Positions 9,711 to 19,483 are shown, numbered from the stretch's first letter. The stretch is 64,000 nt of DNA from Flavobacterium ichthyis (GCF_009915155.1 NZ_JAABLM010000006.1:62001-126000); one strand, 5' to 3'. Translations and numbers: made by a program. Notes: a model not told the origin generated them from the letters alone.

Positions 9711-10877
9711 TTAACGTGCCGTTGGGATGGTTGGTACTCCAGTTGCTGCATGAGCTGAATCTTTAATTGGAGCAGTAGGACCTACAACTTCAGTTTCTTC
9801 CGGAGCATTTTCTGCTTTCACAGCAGATACTAAAGTTGGTTGTTCTTTCATCCAAGCATTAAAATCTTTCTCGTCTTCCACTACAATTTTCATTTGCATA
9901 TTGTAGTGTGAAGCGCCACAAATTTTATTACATAGCAACAAGAAATCAAACGTATAAGGATCTAAAGCCGTTTCACCTTTAGCGATTAATTCTTGGCTTT
10001 TTTTCGCTCTTAATTCGTTAATATGTGCTACTTTTTCTACAATATCCGGATGTTGGCGCATTTCGGAAGTTGTTTTAGTAGGAGTGAAGGCAAATTGCGT
10101 CACCATACCTGGAACACAGTTCATTTGTGCACGGAAATGCGGCATGTAAGCAGAGTGCAATACATCTTGCGAACGCATTTTGAATAAGATTTTTTTACCT
10201 TTCGGCAAATGTAACTCGTTTGTAACACGATCGTCTTGCGCATTTGGATCCGTTACGTCAACACCTGTAGTATTTACTCCTTTGATGTAACGAACGTTTG
10301 CTTTTCCAAGAACGTTGTCTTCACCAGAATATCTTGCTTCCCACGAGAATTGTTTTGCGTAAAGCTCTACTACAATTACATCTTCGTCTTCATCCACAAA
10401 CATAATGTTCGTCCAAGCGTATAATCCATATAGAATTAAACCTGCTAAAACGATTACTGGAATAATGGTCCAGATAAATTCTAATTTGTCATTATCAGCA
10501 AAATATAAAGCTTTTTGCCCTTGTTTTCCTCTGTATTTGAAAGAAAAATAGTGTAGTAATGCTTGTGTAATGATTTGTACAATGAAAATTAAAATCATTG
10601 AAATCCACATGAGGTTATCTACATCAGTTCCATGTTCAGAAGCTGGATTGCTCATTAACGGAAGGTGTCCGAATTTGGCAACACAATAAATCATTGTGAT
10701 GTAAATGAACACTAAGAATCCGAACATTAAATAACCATTAACATTATTATCTTTATCATTAGCGATTTGCGAATTGTCGCGCAAACCTCCAACTTGAGTT
10801 AAGTCGAAAATTTTAGTCAACTGCCAAACTGCGACAGCCAATAAAACTAAAACTACAATTACCAACAAACTTGTCAT
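9711..10877 (-). CDS. ctaC: Cytochrome c oxidase subunit II (Cu-A)
   Basis: Takes electrons into the oxidase through the binuclear Cu-A centre in the periplasm. The 388-residue protein has four hydrophobic segments at about 1-20, 49-68, 89-113 and 134-156, where the usual subunit II has two. The Cu-A cupredoxin domain carries H241 (DVLHSAYMPHF) and C316-x3-C320-x3-H324-x2-M327. The residue that supplies a backbone ligand, often Glu, is Lys here (CNKIC). A charged insert of about 45 residues (265-310) precedes the copper loop. There is no C-terminal heme c domain, so an external cytochrome c or the Act complex must donate electrons. Confidence 0.95.
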   Translation of the reverse strand: MTSLLVIVVLVLLAVAVWQLTKIFDLTQVGGLRDNSQIANDKDNNVNGYLMFGFLVFIYITMIYCVAKFGHLPLMSNPASEHGTDVDNLMWISMILIFIVQIITQALLHYFSFKYRGKQGQKALYFADNDKLEFIWTIIPVIVLAGLILYGLYAWTNIMFVDEDEDVIVVELYAKQFSWEARYSGEDNVLGKANVRYIKGVNTTGVDVTDPNAQDDRVTNELHLPKGKKILFKMRSQDVLHSAYMPHFRAQMNCVPGMVTQFAFTPTKTTSEMRQHPDIVEKVAHINELRAKKSQELIAKGETALDPYTFDFLLLCNKICGASHYNMQMKIVVEDEKDFNAWMKEQPTLVSAVKAENAPEETEVVGPTAPIKDSAHAATGVPTIPTAR

Positions 10878-10896
10878 CTGTTTTTACCTTTAAATA

Positions 10897-12432
10897 TTAA
10901 TAATGAAAATGTTTACTTTCTTCAATGAATGGGTTGTTTTTAGGAACCAATGGCGATTTTGTAAGAGCCGTGAAAATTACTAAGATAAACAATCCTAAGA
11001 AGAATAAAATTGAGCCGATTTCTGCGATACCAATAAACCACCGGTCTCCAACGGTTGCTGGCATAATCATGTTGTAGAAATCTAAGTAGTGACCACAAAG
11101 GATTACAATTCCCGCCATTACTACAATCCAAGTTAAGCGTTTGAAATCTGTATTGATTAAAATTAAAACAGGGAATAAGAAGTTCATGGCTACCATTCCG
11201 AAGAAAGGCAAGTTGTATTGCTCAATTCTGGTAATGAAGTAAGTTACCTCTTCCGGAATATCTGCATACCAGATTAGCATAAATTGTGAAAACCAAAGGT
11301 AAGTCCAGAAAACTGAAATACCGAACATGAATTTTGCCAAATCGTGAATGTGGCTAGTATTTACATATTCTAAATAACCTCGGGATTTTAGGTACAGCGT
11401 TACCATTGCGATAACAGTAATTCCACTTACAAAGAAACTTGCAAATACATACCAAGCGAATAATGTACTGAACCAGTGTGGATCAACGGACATAATCCAG
11501 TCCCAAGACATGATTGACTCAGTTACAATGAAAAATACTAAAAATCCAGCTGAAATTTTGAAATTCTTTTTATAGAACGCATTGTCTGAAGCTTCGTCTT
11601 GTGCCAAACAATTTTTTCTTGAGAAATAACGATACAAGTTCCATCCGATGATGAAAACAGCTGCTCTGATTAACCAGAACCATTCGTTTAAATATCCTGA
11701 TTTATTTGCAATCAATTTGTCATATTTTGGGCTTGTTGGGTCTAACAACTCGTGATCCATCCAGACAAATAAATGGTGAACATGGAAAGCTCCCAATGCC
11801 AATAAAATAAATACAATAATCGAACCTACTGGTAAATAAGCTGTTATGCCTTGCATCACACGGAATAAAACCGGAGACCATCCTGCTTGTGCCACTTGTT
11901 GAATAGCGTAAAAAGCTAAAACTCCAAGTGAAATCAACATAAAAAATAAGCCGGCAACGTAAACAGCAGCCCATGGTTTATTTTGTAATTGGTGCAAAAC
12001 GTGCTCTAAATGTTTTTCATGTGAAGCGTGATCATCATGACCAGCAGCATCATGGTGATGTGCAGCTGCTGTAACAGCGTGAGTTTCGTGTTCTTTTTCT
12101 GCAACTGTTGCAGAATCGCTAACGTGAACAACTGAATCTGTATGGGCTTCTGCAACGGCATGCGCTTCAGCAGTAGGTTCTGCGTGAGGTGCATTTGTAG
12201 TGTCGTGAGTAGCTTCTGCGTGTGCATGAGCTTTTTCTGAAGTTGTTGAAGCGTGTGCATCTGCGTGATGAGCATCACCGTGTCCGTGATGTGCTTCAGC
12301 TTCTTTTTTCAGAATTTGTTCAACTTCCGCAATATCTTTTGGTGCAGTTAAAAAACCGTATCCTATCCCAAGAATTCCTAAGACCATCAGGATAAACGAA
12401 AACGTTTTTAATTTGCTGGAAAATGTGTACAT
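10897..12432 (-). CDS. actF: Alternative complex III subunit ActF (quinol:cytochrome c oxidoreductase membrane subunit)
   Basis: A polytopic membrane subunit of alternative complex III, related to but distinct from the NrfD-type ActC. The 511-residue protein has one N-terminal membrane helix (about 10-30), then a long low-complexity segment at 44-147 with 24 histidines among Ala, Asp and Glu, then about nine more hydrophobic helices. The His-rich stretch is far longer than a normal loop here. The gene lies between actE and ctaC in the same operon with short spacers. ActF identity rests on position and the NrfD-like membrane pattern. Confidence 0.88.
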   Translation of the reverse strand: MYTFSSKLKTFSFILMVLGILGIGYGFLTAPKDIAEVEQILKKEAEAHHGHGDAHHADAHASTTSEKAHAHAEATHDTTNAPHAEPTAEAHAVAEAHTDSVVHVSDSATVAEKEHETHAVTAAAHHHDAAGHDDHASHEKHLEHVLHQLQNKPWAAVYVAGLFFMLISLGVLAFYAIQQVAQAGWSPVLFRVMQGITAYLPVGSIIVFILLALGAFHVHHLFVWMDHELLDPTSPKYDKLIANKSGYLNEWFWLIRAAVFIIGWNLYRYFSRKNCLAQDEASDNAFYKKNFKISAGFLVFFIVTESIMSWDWIMSVDPHWFSTLFAWYVFASFFVSGITVIAMVTLYLKSRGYLEYVNTSHIHDLAKFMFGISVFWTYLWFSQFMLIWYADIPEEVTYFITRIEQYNLPFFGMVAMNFLFPVLILINTDFKRLTWIVVMAGIVILCGHYLDFYNMIMPATVGDRWFIGIAEIGSILFFLGLFILVIFTALTKSPLVPKNNPFIEESKHFHY

Positions 12433-12460
12433 ATCTATTAAGATCAGTTTGTTCTACAAT

Positions 12461-13006
12461 TTATAATTCACTTTTAAGTTTCATCACGTAGGCCGCAACC
12501 ATCCAACGCTCTTCTTGAGATAATTGGTTAGCGTGAGATCCCATTGCGTTTAAACCATAAGTTTCAACGTGGAAAACACTACCTTCAGTGATTACTCTAT
12601 CGGCATAACTTGGTACTCCAAGGAATTTTTCTCTTTTTACAAGATTTCCTTTACCGTCTCCTTTTTCACCGTGGCAAATAGCACAGTAAATTCCGTAAAG
12701 TTGTGCTCCTTTATCGCTATTTCTTTGAATAGAATCTAATGGAGATTGTAGGCTGGCTTTTGCCGCTTCGTAACCTTCGGTTGTATTTGGGTATTCGTAA
12801 GGCTCAAATCCTCTTGGAATAGATCCTTGTGCAGGCAATTGTCCTTCTTTTCCTCCTTTAAAAGCAGCAGATTCTGAATAAGTTTCATAACCCACTGATT
12901 CGTACATGTTTGGAAAATATTGGTAGTTTGGCTTTTTCTTATTTTGGCAAGAAACAGCAGCAACCGCAATCCCTACTAAAAGTGTTATTTTATATAAACC
13001 TTTCAT
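12461..13006 (-). CDS. actE: Alternative complex III monoheme cytochrome c subunit ActE
   Basis: A 181-residue lipid-anchored cytochrome c. The N-terminus is a lipoprotein signal (LLVGIAVAAVSC, lipobox cysteine about residue 20). One heme site, CAICHGEKGDGKGN, is visible, and the methionine ligand is probably in the NAMGSHANQLS region. It would relay electrons from the ActA/ActB side to the oxidase. It sits between actF (28 nt) and actD (8 nt). Confidence 0.9.
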   Translation of the reverse strand: MKGLYKITLLVGIAVAAVSCQNKKKPNYQYFPNMYESVGYETYSESAAFKGGKEGQLPAQGSIPRGFEPYEYPNTTEGYEAAKASLQSPLDSIQRNSDKGAQLYGIYCAICHGEKGDGKGNLVKREKFLGVPSYADRVITEGSVFHVETYGLNAMGSHANQLSQEERWMVAAYVMKLKSEL

Positions 13007-13014
13007 ATTCCTTA

Positions 13015-13539
13015 TTAATGCTTTTCTATTACTTTAACTTCTACTGCTCCGGTATTTTGAAAAAACGAAACCATTTCATTTTCATCTCCGTGAACGGAAA
13101 CTTCCATCAAGAAATGATCATCTGTAGTTCTTACATCCGGGTTTTCAGCTTGTTTGAATGGCCATAATCTACTTCTCATGTAAAAAGTGATAACCATTAA
13201 GTGAGCTGCAAAAAATACGGTCATCTCAAACATTACAGGTACAAAAGCCGGCATATTTTGGATGTAGCTAAAACTTGGTTTTCCTCCGATGTCTTGTGGC
13301 CAATCCGAAATCATGATATAGTTCATCATTGTAGTTGCAACTGATAAACCTACTAATCCATATAGAAAAGCACAAATTGCTAATCGCGTAGGTGCAATAC
13401 CCATAGCTTTATCTAAACCGTGAACCGGGAATGGTGTAAAAACGTCTTCGATATGATGATGAGCTGCACGTGTTTTTTTAACGGCATCCATAAGCACGTC
13501 ATCGTCATTATAAATTGCGTGTATAACTTTATTACTCAT
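13015..13539 (-). CDS. actD: Alternative complex III subunit ActD (DUF3341)
   Basis: A 174-residue protein of the DUF3341 family, with a short soluble N part (IEDVFTPFPVHGLDKAMGI is characteristic) and two membrane helices (about 50-75 and 95-118). It is a structural subunit of alternative complex III with no known cofactor. Its start overlaps the end of actC by 8 nt, a sign of translational coupling. Confidence 0.93.
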   Translation of the reverse strand: MSNKVIHAIYNDDDVLMDAVKKTRAAHHHIEDVFTPFPVHGLDKAMGIAPTRLAICAFLYGLVGLSVATTMMNYIMISDWPQDIGGKPSFSYIQNMPAFVPVMFEMTVFFAAHLMVITFYMRSRLWPFKQAENPDVRTTDDHFLMEVSVHGDENEMVSFFQNTGAVEVKVIEKH

Positions 13540-14938
13540 GGTGTGAATGTGAATGGTTGTTTTCTCTTTCTCGTTTGTAATTTTCTCCTGAAGATTTCAA
13601 AATTGTTTTAACCTCTGCTTGTGCAATCACAGGGAAAGATCTTGCATAAAGAAGGAATAACACGAAGAAGAATCCTATTGTTCCGATGTAAATACCAATA
13701 TCAACAAAAGTAGGAGAGAACATTGTCCAAGATGATGGAAGGTAATCTCTGTGAAGTGAGGTTACGATAATTACAAATCGCTCAAACCACATTCCGATGT
13801 TTACCACAATCGAGATTACGAACGAGAACATAATACTTGTTCTTAATTTTTTGAACCACATAAATTGTGGAGAGAATACATTACAGGTCATCATTGCCCA
13901 ATATGCCCAAGCATAAGGTCCTGTTGCTCTGTTTAAGAAAGCATATTGCTCATATTCTACTCCAGAATACCATGCTACGAAAAGTTCTGTGATATACGCA
14001 ACCCCTACGATTGATCCTGTAATCATGATCACAATGTTCATCAATTCGATATGCTGAATCGTAATGTATGCTTCTAAGTTTGAAACCTTTCTCATGATAA
14101 TCAAAAGCGTATTTACCATAGCAAATCCTGAGAAAACTGCTCCAGCAACGAAGTAAGGAGGGAAGATGGTCGTATGCCATCCTGGAATAACTGAAGTTGC
14201 GAAGTCAAAGGATACAATCGTGTGAACCGAAAGTACAAGTGGTGTTGCCAAACCTGCCAAAACCAATGATACTTCTTCAAAACGTTGCCAGTCTTTTGCT
14301 CTTCCACTCCAACCGAAACTTAAAATGGAATAAACTCTTTTAGTAAACGGGGTTACAGCTCTATCACGTAACATTGCAAAATCGGGTAATAAACCAGTCC
14401 ACCAGAATACTAATGATACGGATAAATACGTAGAAATTGCAAATACGTCCCAAAGTAATGGTGAGTTAAAGTTTACCCAAAGAGAACCAAATTGATTCGG
14501 GATAGGTAAAACCCAGTATCCTAACCATGGACGACCCATGTGAATAATCGGGAATAAACCTGCCTGAACTACCGAGAAAATAGTCATCGCTTCAGCTGAA
14601 CGGTTAATTGCCATTCTCCATTTTTGACGGAATAATAACAATACGGCTGAAATTAACGTTCCGGCGTGACCGATACCAACCCACCAAACGAAGTTCGTGA
14701 TATCCCAAGCCCAACCAACAGTTTTATTTAGTCCCCAAGTTCCGATACCGGTAGAGACAGTGTAAATGATACAACCTAATCCCCAAAGAAAAGCAACTAG
14801 TGAGATTGAAAAGACAATCCACCATTGTTTGTTGGCTCTTCCTTCAACAGGAGCAGCAACATCTACTGTTACATCGTGATAAGTTTTATCACCTATAACT
14901 AAAGGTTTTCTAATGGGTGCTTCGTAGTGAGACGACAT
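13532..14938 (-). CDS. actC: Alternative complex III subunit ActC (NrfD/PsrC-like quinol-binding membrane protein)
   Basis: A 468-residue membrane protein of the NrfD/PsrC family with about ten transmembrane helices. It holds the quinol-oxidising site of alternative complex III and passes electrons to the iron-sulfur clusters of ActB. Typical segments are WVGIGHAGTLISAVLLLFRQ, FPIIHMGRPWLGYW and LSVHTIVSFDFATSVIPGWH. The C-terminus ends in a charged, His-rich tail (HSHSHHE). It lies 33 nt after actB. Confidence 0.95.
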   Translation of the reverse strand: MSSHYEAPIRKPLVIGDKTYHDVTVDVAAPVEGRANKQWWIVFSISLVAFLWGLGCIIYTVSTGIGTWGLNKTVGWAWDITNFVWWVGIGHAGTLISAVLLLFRQKWRMAINRSAEAMTIFSVVQAGLFPIIHMGRPWLGYWVLPIPNQFGSLWVNFNSPLLWDVFAISTYLSVSLVFWWTGLLPDFAMLRDRAVTPFTKRVYSILSFGWSGRAKDWQRFEEVSLVLAGLATPLVLSVHTIVSFDFATSVIPGWHTTIFPPYFVAGAVFSGFAMVNTLLIIMRKVSNLEAYITIQHIELMNIVIMITGSIVGVAYITELFVAWYSGVEYEQYAFLNRATGPYAWAYWAMMTCNVFSPQFMWFKKLRTSIMFSFVISIVVNIGMWFERFVIIVTSLHRDYLPSSWTMFSPTFVDIGIYIGTIGFFFVLFLLYARSFPVIAQAEVKTILKSSGENYKRERENNHSHSHHE

Positions 14939-14971
14939 AATCCTTTATATTGTTTCTTATTAATTAATTAT

Positions 14972-17900
14972 TTAGGTATTTCTAACTTTTACGTGGTAGA
15001 ATACATTCGGTTTTGTGCCAACATGCTCTAACAAATGGTACATTCTTGGATCTTGTTCCAATTTTGCAATTTCACTTGATTTGTCGTTAACGTCTCCAAA
15101 AATCATGGATCCAGAAGTACAAGCTGCTGAACAAGCTGTTTGGAATTCACCATCTTTAACAGCTCTGCCATCGCGTTTTGCATCAAGAATTGTTTTTTGT
15201 GTCATTTGAATACACATTGAACATTTCTCCATCACCCCACGTGAACGAACTACAACGTCCGGATTTAATACCATTCGGCCTAAATCATCATTCATGTGGA
15301 AATCAAATTCTTCGTTTTTGTTGTATAAGAACCAGTTGAAACGACGTACTTTATAAGGACAGTTGTTTGCGCAATATCTTGTTCCAACACAACGGTTATA
15401 AGCCATATGGTTTTGTCCCTGACGGCCGTGTGAAGTTGCCGCAACCGGGCAAACTGTTTCACATGGAGCATGGTTACAGTGCTGACACATTACTGGTTGG
15501 AAAGCTACTTGTGGATTGTCTGACGGATCTTCCATTTCTCCAAATCCACCCAAAGAACCTTTGTCTCCAAATAATCCTTCAAATCCTTCTTTTTTCTCGT
15601 TGTCTTTTTCAAAAGTTTCTTCAGAAGAATAATACCTGTCAATACGTAACCAATGCATATCACGGCTTCTTCTTACTTCTGCTTTTCCAACAACTGGAAC
15701 GTTATTTTCTGCGTGACAAGCAATAACGCAAGCGCCACAACCTGTACATGAATTTAAGTCAATTGATAATTTAAAATGATGACCGGCACTTCTGTCAAAA
15801 GATTCCCAAAGATCTACAGTGTTTGCTTTTACAGGATTGTGGTCTAATGAAACCATTGGTGCTACATTCCATACAGAAGCATCTTCTTTGTTGAAAGTGT
15901 CTAAAGTAGTTTCTTTAATAATATCGCCACGACCCATTAAAGTTTTTTGCAATTGTACACAAGCAAATTCGTGTTCGCCACCTGTTTTGGTAATTTTTGC
16001 AGTTTGGTTTGCATTAGCATTAACATACAAAGTATAAGCGTTAACCCCAACTTGCATTTCTTCTTTTAAAGATTCTTTTCGGCCGTAACCTAAAGCAACC
16101 CCAATCGTTCCAACCGCTTGACCTGGTTGGATAATTACCGGAACGTTTTCTAGTTTTGTACCGGCAACTTCAATATTAACATAGCTACCATTTAAACCTC
16201 CGTTAGCTACATTATAATTTTCAAGATTTAATCTTTCAGCGTCTGCTTTGGAAACGGTAACGTAGTTGTCCCACGAAACACGGGTAATTGGATCAGGAAA
16301 CTCTTGCAACCATGGATTGTTGGCTTGCTGTCCGTCTCCCATGCCAGTTTTGGTATAAAGTACTAATTCAAAATCTCCTTGTTTTTTGGCTTGCGCCAAA
16401 GTTGAAGCAGCTCCTGCAAAATCAGCACTTCCGCTGCCAGAACTAGTTACAGGTGTTGATGAAACACCATCGTGCACTAATTTATTCCAAGTAATTCCCG
16501 AAACTTGCGAAGTTCCGAATGCTTTTAAGTAATCGTAATATGAGGTTGGATTTTCATTCCAAACTAACAATGCATCCTGAAATTGACGGCTGTCAAACAA
16601 TGGTCTGATAGTTGGTTGCATGATGCTGTAATTTCCTTTAGAAATTGTAACATCTCCCCAAGATTCTAAATAGTGTTGAGCAGGCAAAGCAATAGTTGTT
16701 TGCGAAGCCGTTTCATCTTCTCTTAAAGAAAAAGCAACAGAAGTTTTTACTTTTTTAAGTCCTTCAGTAAAATCTTTTGATGCGGCTAGAGTGTAAACCG
16801 GATTCACGCCACTCATTATAAGAGTGTGTACATTGCCCGCTTTCATGTCTTGCAATAATTGTGCAACTGCTTTAGCATCACCTTTACGGGTCAATCTTGC
16901 ACCAGCAGGATTAAATGCTTCCGATTGTAAGGCATTGTTAATGGCAAAAACCAATAACTGTGCATTGATATCATCTAAACCACTTACTAAAACCCCTTTT
17001 GATCCAGCAGATTTTAATTGTTGAGCGGCTTTCATCACTTCTTCTTCACGAGCTACTTTTTGAGTGCCCACAGAATTTCCGGTGACGGCATTGTATATTT
17101 TTACTAAAGCTTGTTTTTGATCTGTAATAGTTAAAGGGATACGTTTGTCTGCATTGGCTCCAGACATTGACATATTCGCTTCAATTTGGATGTGTTTCGA
17201 CATTTTTCCATTACGAGGCACACGACCTTTTGCGTAACCAGAATCGAAACCGCCACCTTGCCAATCTCCTAAAAAATCTGCTCCAACTGATACAATCACT
17301 TCAGATTTTGAAAAATCGTAATCGGCTAAAGCTCTTTCTCCATAAGCCATTTGGAAAGCATCTAACGCATTGGTTTCTGAAACCGCATCATAAATAATAT
17401 GTTTGGCTGTTGGGTTTTTGGCAATAAATTCTGCAATTAACTTATCAGTTGATGGGCTTGCCATAGTACCTGTTAATAGCACAACTTGTTTGCTGGATGC
17501 TTTTGCTTCTGCAAGGCTAGCTTTTACTTGAGTGTCAACATCCGTCCAAGAAGCAGCTTTTTTAGCAATTTTAGGGGCTTTTAATCTACCGCTATCATAT
17601 AAAGAAAGTACTGAAGCATGAACTCTTGCATTGGCAGCAACTTTAGCGCCTTCAGTGGTGTTATTTTCAACTTTAATCGGACGACCTTCTCTGGTTTTGA
17701 TTAGGATATTTGCAAAATCAAATCCATCTGCGATTGTAGTTGCATAATAATCTGCTACTCCCGGAATAATTTCTTCCGGTTGTACTACGTACGGAATTGA
17801 TTTAATAACTGGACCTTCGCAAGCAGCTAATGATGCAGCAGCAGTACTGAATCCTACATATTTCAAGAAATCACGTCGTGATGTTGATGATGCTGATAAT

Positions 17901-18031
17901 GCTTCTTTATCTCCTAAAAACTGTTCTACAGGAATTGGTTCCGCGAATTCGTTGTTTCTGAGCGTCTCAACAATAGAACTATTATCTTTTAGTTCTTCAA
18001 CACTTTGCCAGTATTTTTTGTTTGATGACAT
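14972..18031 (-). CDS. actB: Alternative complex III subunit ActB (molybdopterin-oxidoreductase-like fused to four-cluster ferredoxin)
   Basis: A 1019-residue periplasmic iron-sulfur subunit. The N-terminus has a twin-arginine-like motif followed by a lipobox-like stretch (SRRDFLKYVG then AAASLAAC). Residues from about 90 to 730 resemble the molybdopterin oxidoreductase catalytic subunit, which in ActB carries no molybdenum cofactor. The C-terminal part is a ferredoxin with four cysteine groups: CTGCGACVIAC, CQHCNHAPCETVC, CVGTRYCANNC and CSMCIQ with CSAAC. This gives 3Fe-4S/4Fe-4S relays from ActC quinol oxidation to the hemes. The B1-B2 fusion is normal for this complex. Confidence 0.95.
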   Translation of the reverse strand: MSSNKKYWQSVEELKDNSSIVETLRNNEFAEPIPVEQFLGDKEALSASSTSRRDFLKYVGFSTAAASLAACEGPVIKSIPYVVQPEEIIPGVADYYATTIADGFDFANILIKTREGRPIKVENNTTEGAKVAANARVHASVLSLYDSGRLKAPKIAKKAASWTDVDTQVKASLAEAKASSKQVVLLTGTMASPSTDKLIAEFIAKNPTAKHIIYDAVSETNALDAFQMAYGERALADYDFSKSEVIVSVGADFLGDWQGGGFDSGYAKGRVPRNGKMSKHIQIEANMSMSGANADKRIPLTITDQKQALVKIYNAVTGNSVGTQKVAREEEVMKAAQQLKSAGSKGVLVSGLDDINAQLLVFAINNALQSEAFNPAGARLTRKGDAKAVAQLLQDMKAGNVHTLIMSGVNPVYTLAASKDFTEGLKKVKTSVAFSLREDETASQTTIALPAQHYLESWGDVTISKGNYSIMQPTIRPLFDSRQFQDALLVWNENPTSYYDYLKAFGTSQVSGITWNKLVHDGVSSTPVTSSGSGSADFAGAASTLAQAKKQGDFELVLYTKTGMGDGQQANNPWLQEFPDPITRVSWDNYVTVSKADAERLNLENYNVANGGLNGSYVNIEVAGTKLENVPVIIQPGQAVGTIGVALGYGRKESLKEEMQVGVNAYTLYVNANANQTAKITKTGGEHEFACVQLQKTLMGRGDIIKETTLDTFNKEDASVWNVAPMVSLDHNPVKANTVDLWESFDRSAGHHFKLSIDLNSCTGCGACVIACHAENNVPVVGKAEVRRSRDMHWLRIDRYYSSEETFEKDNEKKEGFEGLFGDKGSLGGFGEMEDPSDNPQVAFQPVMCQHCNHAPCETVCPVAATSHGRQGQNHMAYNRCVGTRYCANNCPYKVRRFNWFLYNKNEEFDFHMNDDLGRMVLNPDVVVRSRGVMEKCSMCIQMTQKTILDAKRDGRAVKDGEFQTACSAACTSGSMIFGDVNDKSSEIAKLEQDPRMYHLLEHVGTKPNVFYHVKVRNT

Positions 18032-18062
18032 GTATATAAATATTTGCTTCTTTAATAATTGA

Positions 18063-19397
18063 TTAATAGTGACACTTACCGCATTCTAAACCACCCATTT
18101 CAGCAGCTGTAAGTTTAGACTTGCCATATTTTTTAGCAAGTTCTGCGTGAATTTTTTCATAGTAAGCGTTACCCTCCATCTTAACATCAGTTTTGCGGTG
18201 ACAATCAATACACCATCCCATTGTTAATGGAGAAAATTGTTCCATGAACTCGTAAGTTTCTACTGGACCGTGACATGTTTGACATTCAACTCCTGCTACT
18301 GAAACGTGTTGAGAGTGGTTGAAGTAAACAAAGTCTGGAAGATTGTGAATCCTAACCCATTTAACTGGTTGGGTTTTTCCGGTGTATTTTTGAGCTGCTT
18401 TGTCCCAACCTACAGCATCGTACAATTTTTGGATTTCTCCATCGTAGAATGCTTTGCTGTGTTCTGGTGTCGCGGTAGATTCTGCTACTTCCGAAATGTT
18501 TTTATGACAATTCATACAAACGTTTAACGACGGAATTCCTGCATTTTTACTAACACGAGCCGAAGAGTGGCAATATTTACAGTCGATAGCGTTATCACCA
18601 GCGTGAATTTTATGCGAATAATGAATGGGTTGAATGGGTTGGTAACCTTGGTCAACACCTACTTGCATCAAATATCCGTAAATAAAGTATCCTGAAGCCA
18701 ACATAAGTAAAATGGCTGTTACCAATACTAAAAATTGATTTTTAGCAAAAGCAATCCAGATTGGAGTAGTTGGTTCTTTTTTAACTGGTTCGATTCCGTT
18801 AGCACGAGCAATTTTTCCAAGAACATTGTTTACCAAAAACAACATTACTACTAGCATTGCCATTACAACCACAAGAGCTCCTAAAATTATATTGTTAGAA
18901 AGACCGTCTTGCGATGTCCCACCAGTAGTTGCACCACCTATTTCGGGTTTTGGAGCTTCGGCTTTTGGTTCAGCAGTATAAGCTAAAATGTTGTCAATAT
19001 CTGCATCAGACAGTTGCGGGAAAGCAGTCATCACAGATTTATTATACTCTTCGAAAATTTTTACAGCTTCTGCATCTCCAGATTTAATCAAAGCCTGACT
19101 GTCTTTGATCCATTTGTGTAACCAATCACGGTCACGACGTTCTGTAACTCCGCGTAAAGCAGGTCCTGTCATTTTTGCGTCAAGCTTATGGCATGCAGCA
19201 CAATTGGCATTAAATAATGCTTTTCCTGCAGCAGCATCACCGGCAGCACCTTCGGCTGGAGCTGCAGCTTGTGCGGCTTCAGGAGCTGGTGTTGCAGCAG
19301 CTTCTTGAGCAATAGATGAAACGGAAAATGTTAGCAAAAAAGCTAAACTTAATAAGAGAATCTTCGAAATCGAATTATGGTGACCCACCTTTTTCAT
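18063..19397 (-). CDS. actA: Alternative complex III multiheme cytochrome ActA with extra N-terminal cytochrome c domain
   Basis: This 444-residue multiheme cytochrome is the first gene of the operon. A signal peptide (about 1-30) and an Ala/Pro-rich linker lead to a single-heme cytochrome c domain (C66-H70, CAACH). Two hydrophobic segments (about 169-194 and 219-242) follow, then a pentaheme domain with CXXCH at 273-277, 294-298, 372-376, 396-400 and 439-443, the last almost at the C-terminus. Classical ActA is pentaheme and about half this length, so the N domain is an added cytochrome. It would pass electrons towards ActE or the oxidase. Confidence 0.93.
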   Translation of the reverse strand: MKKVGHHNSISKILLLSLAFLLTFSVSSIAQEAAATPAPEAAQAAAPAEGAAGDAAAGKALFNANCAACHKLDAKMTGPALRGVTERRDRDWLHKWIKDSQALIKSGDAEAVKIFEEYNKSVMTAFPQLSDADIDNILAYTAEPKAEAPKPEIGGATTGGTSQDGLSNNIILGALVVVMAMLVVMLFLVNNVLGKIARANGIEPVKKEPTTPIWIAFAKNQFLVLVTAILLMLASGYFIYGYLMQVGVDQGYQPIQPIHYSHKIHAGDNAIDCKYCHSSARVSKNAGIPSLNVCMNCHKNISEVAESTATPEHSKAFYDGEIQKLYDAVGWDKAAQKYTGKTQPVKWVRIHNLPDFVYFNHSQHVSVAGVECQTCHGPVETYEFMEQFSPLTMGWCIDCHRKTDVKMEGNAYYEKIHAELAKKYGKSKLTAAEMGGLECGKCHY

Positions 19398-19483
19398 ATT
19401 TTATAATGATTATCGACTAATTTGGTACGGTTTTTTTTGTATTCAATACAGTTAAAACATAATACCCCTTTTAAAACTTCGCA

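Noticed and set aside
12006-12278. Minus-strand frame rich in Leu, Met and Thr within actF
   Set aside because: It is a shifted frame of the His-rich ActF repeat segment; the biased composition keeps other frames open.
15367-15726. 119-codon plus-strand frame inside actB
   Set aside because: It is antisense to the ferredoxin domain with its cysteine motifs; the antisense protein resembles no family.
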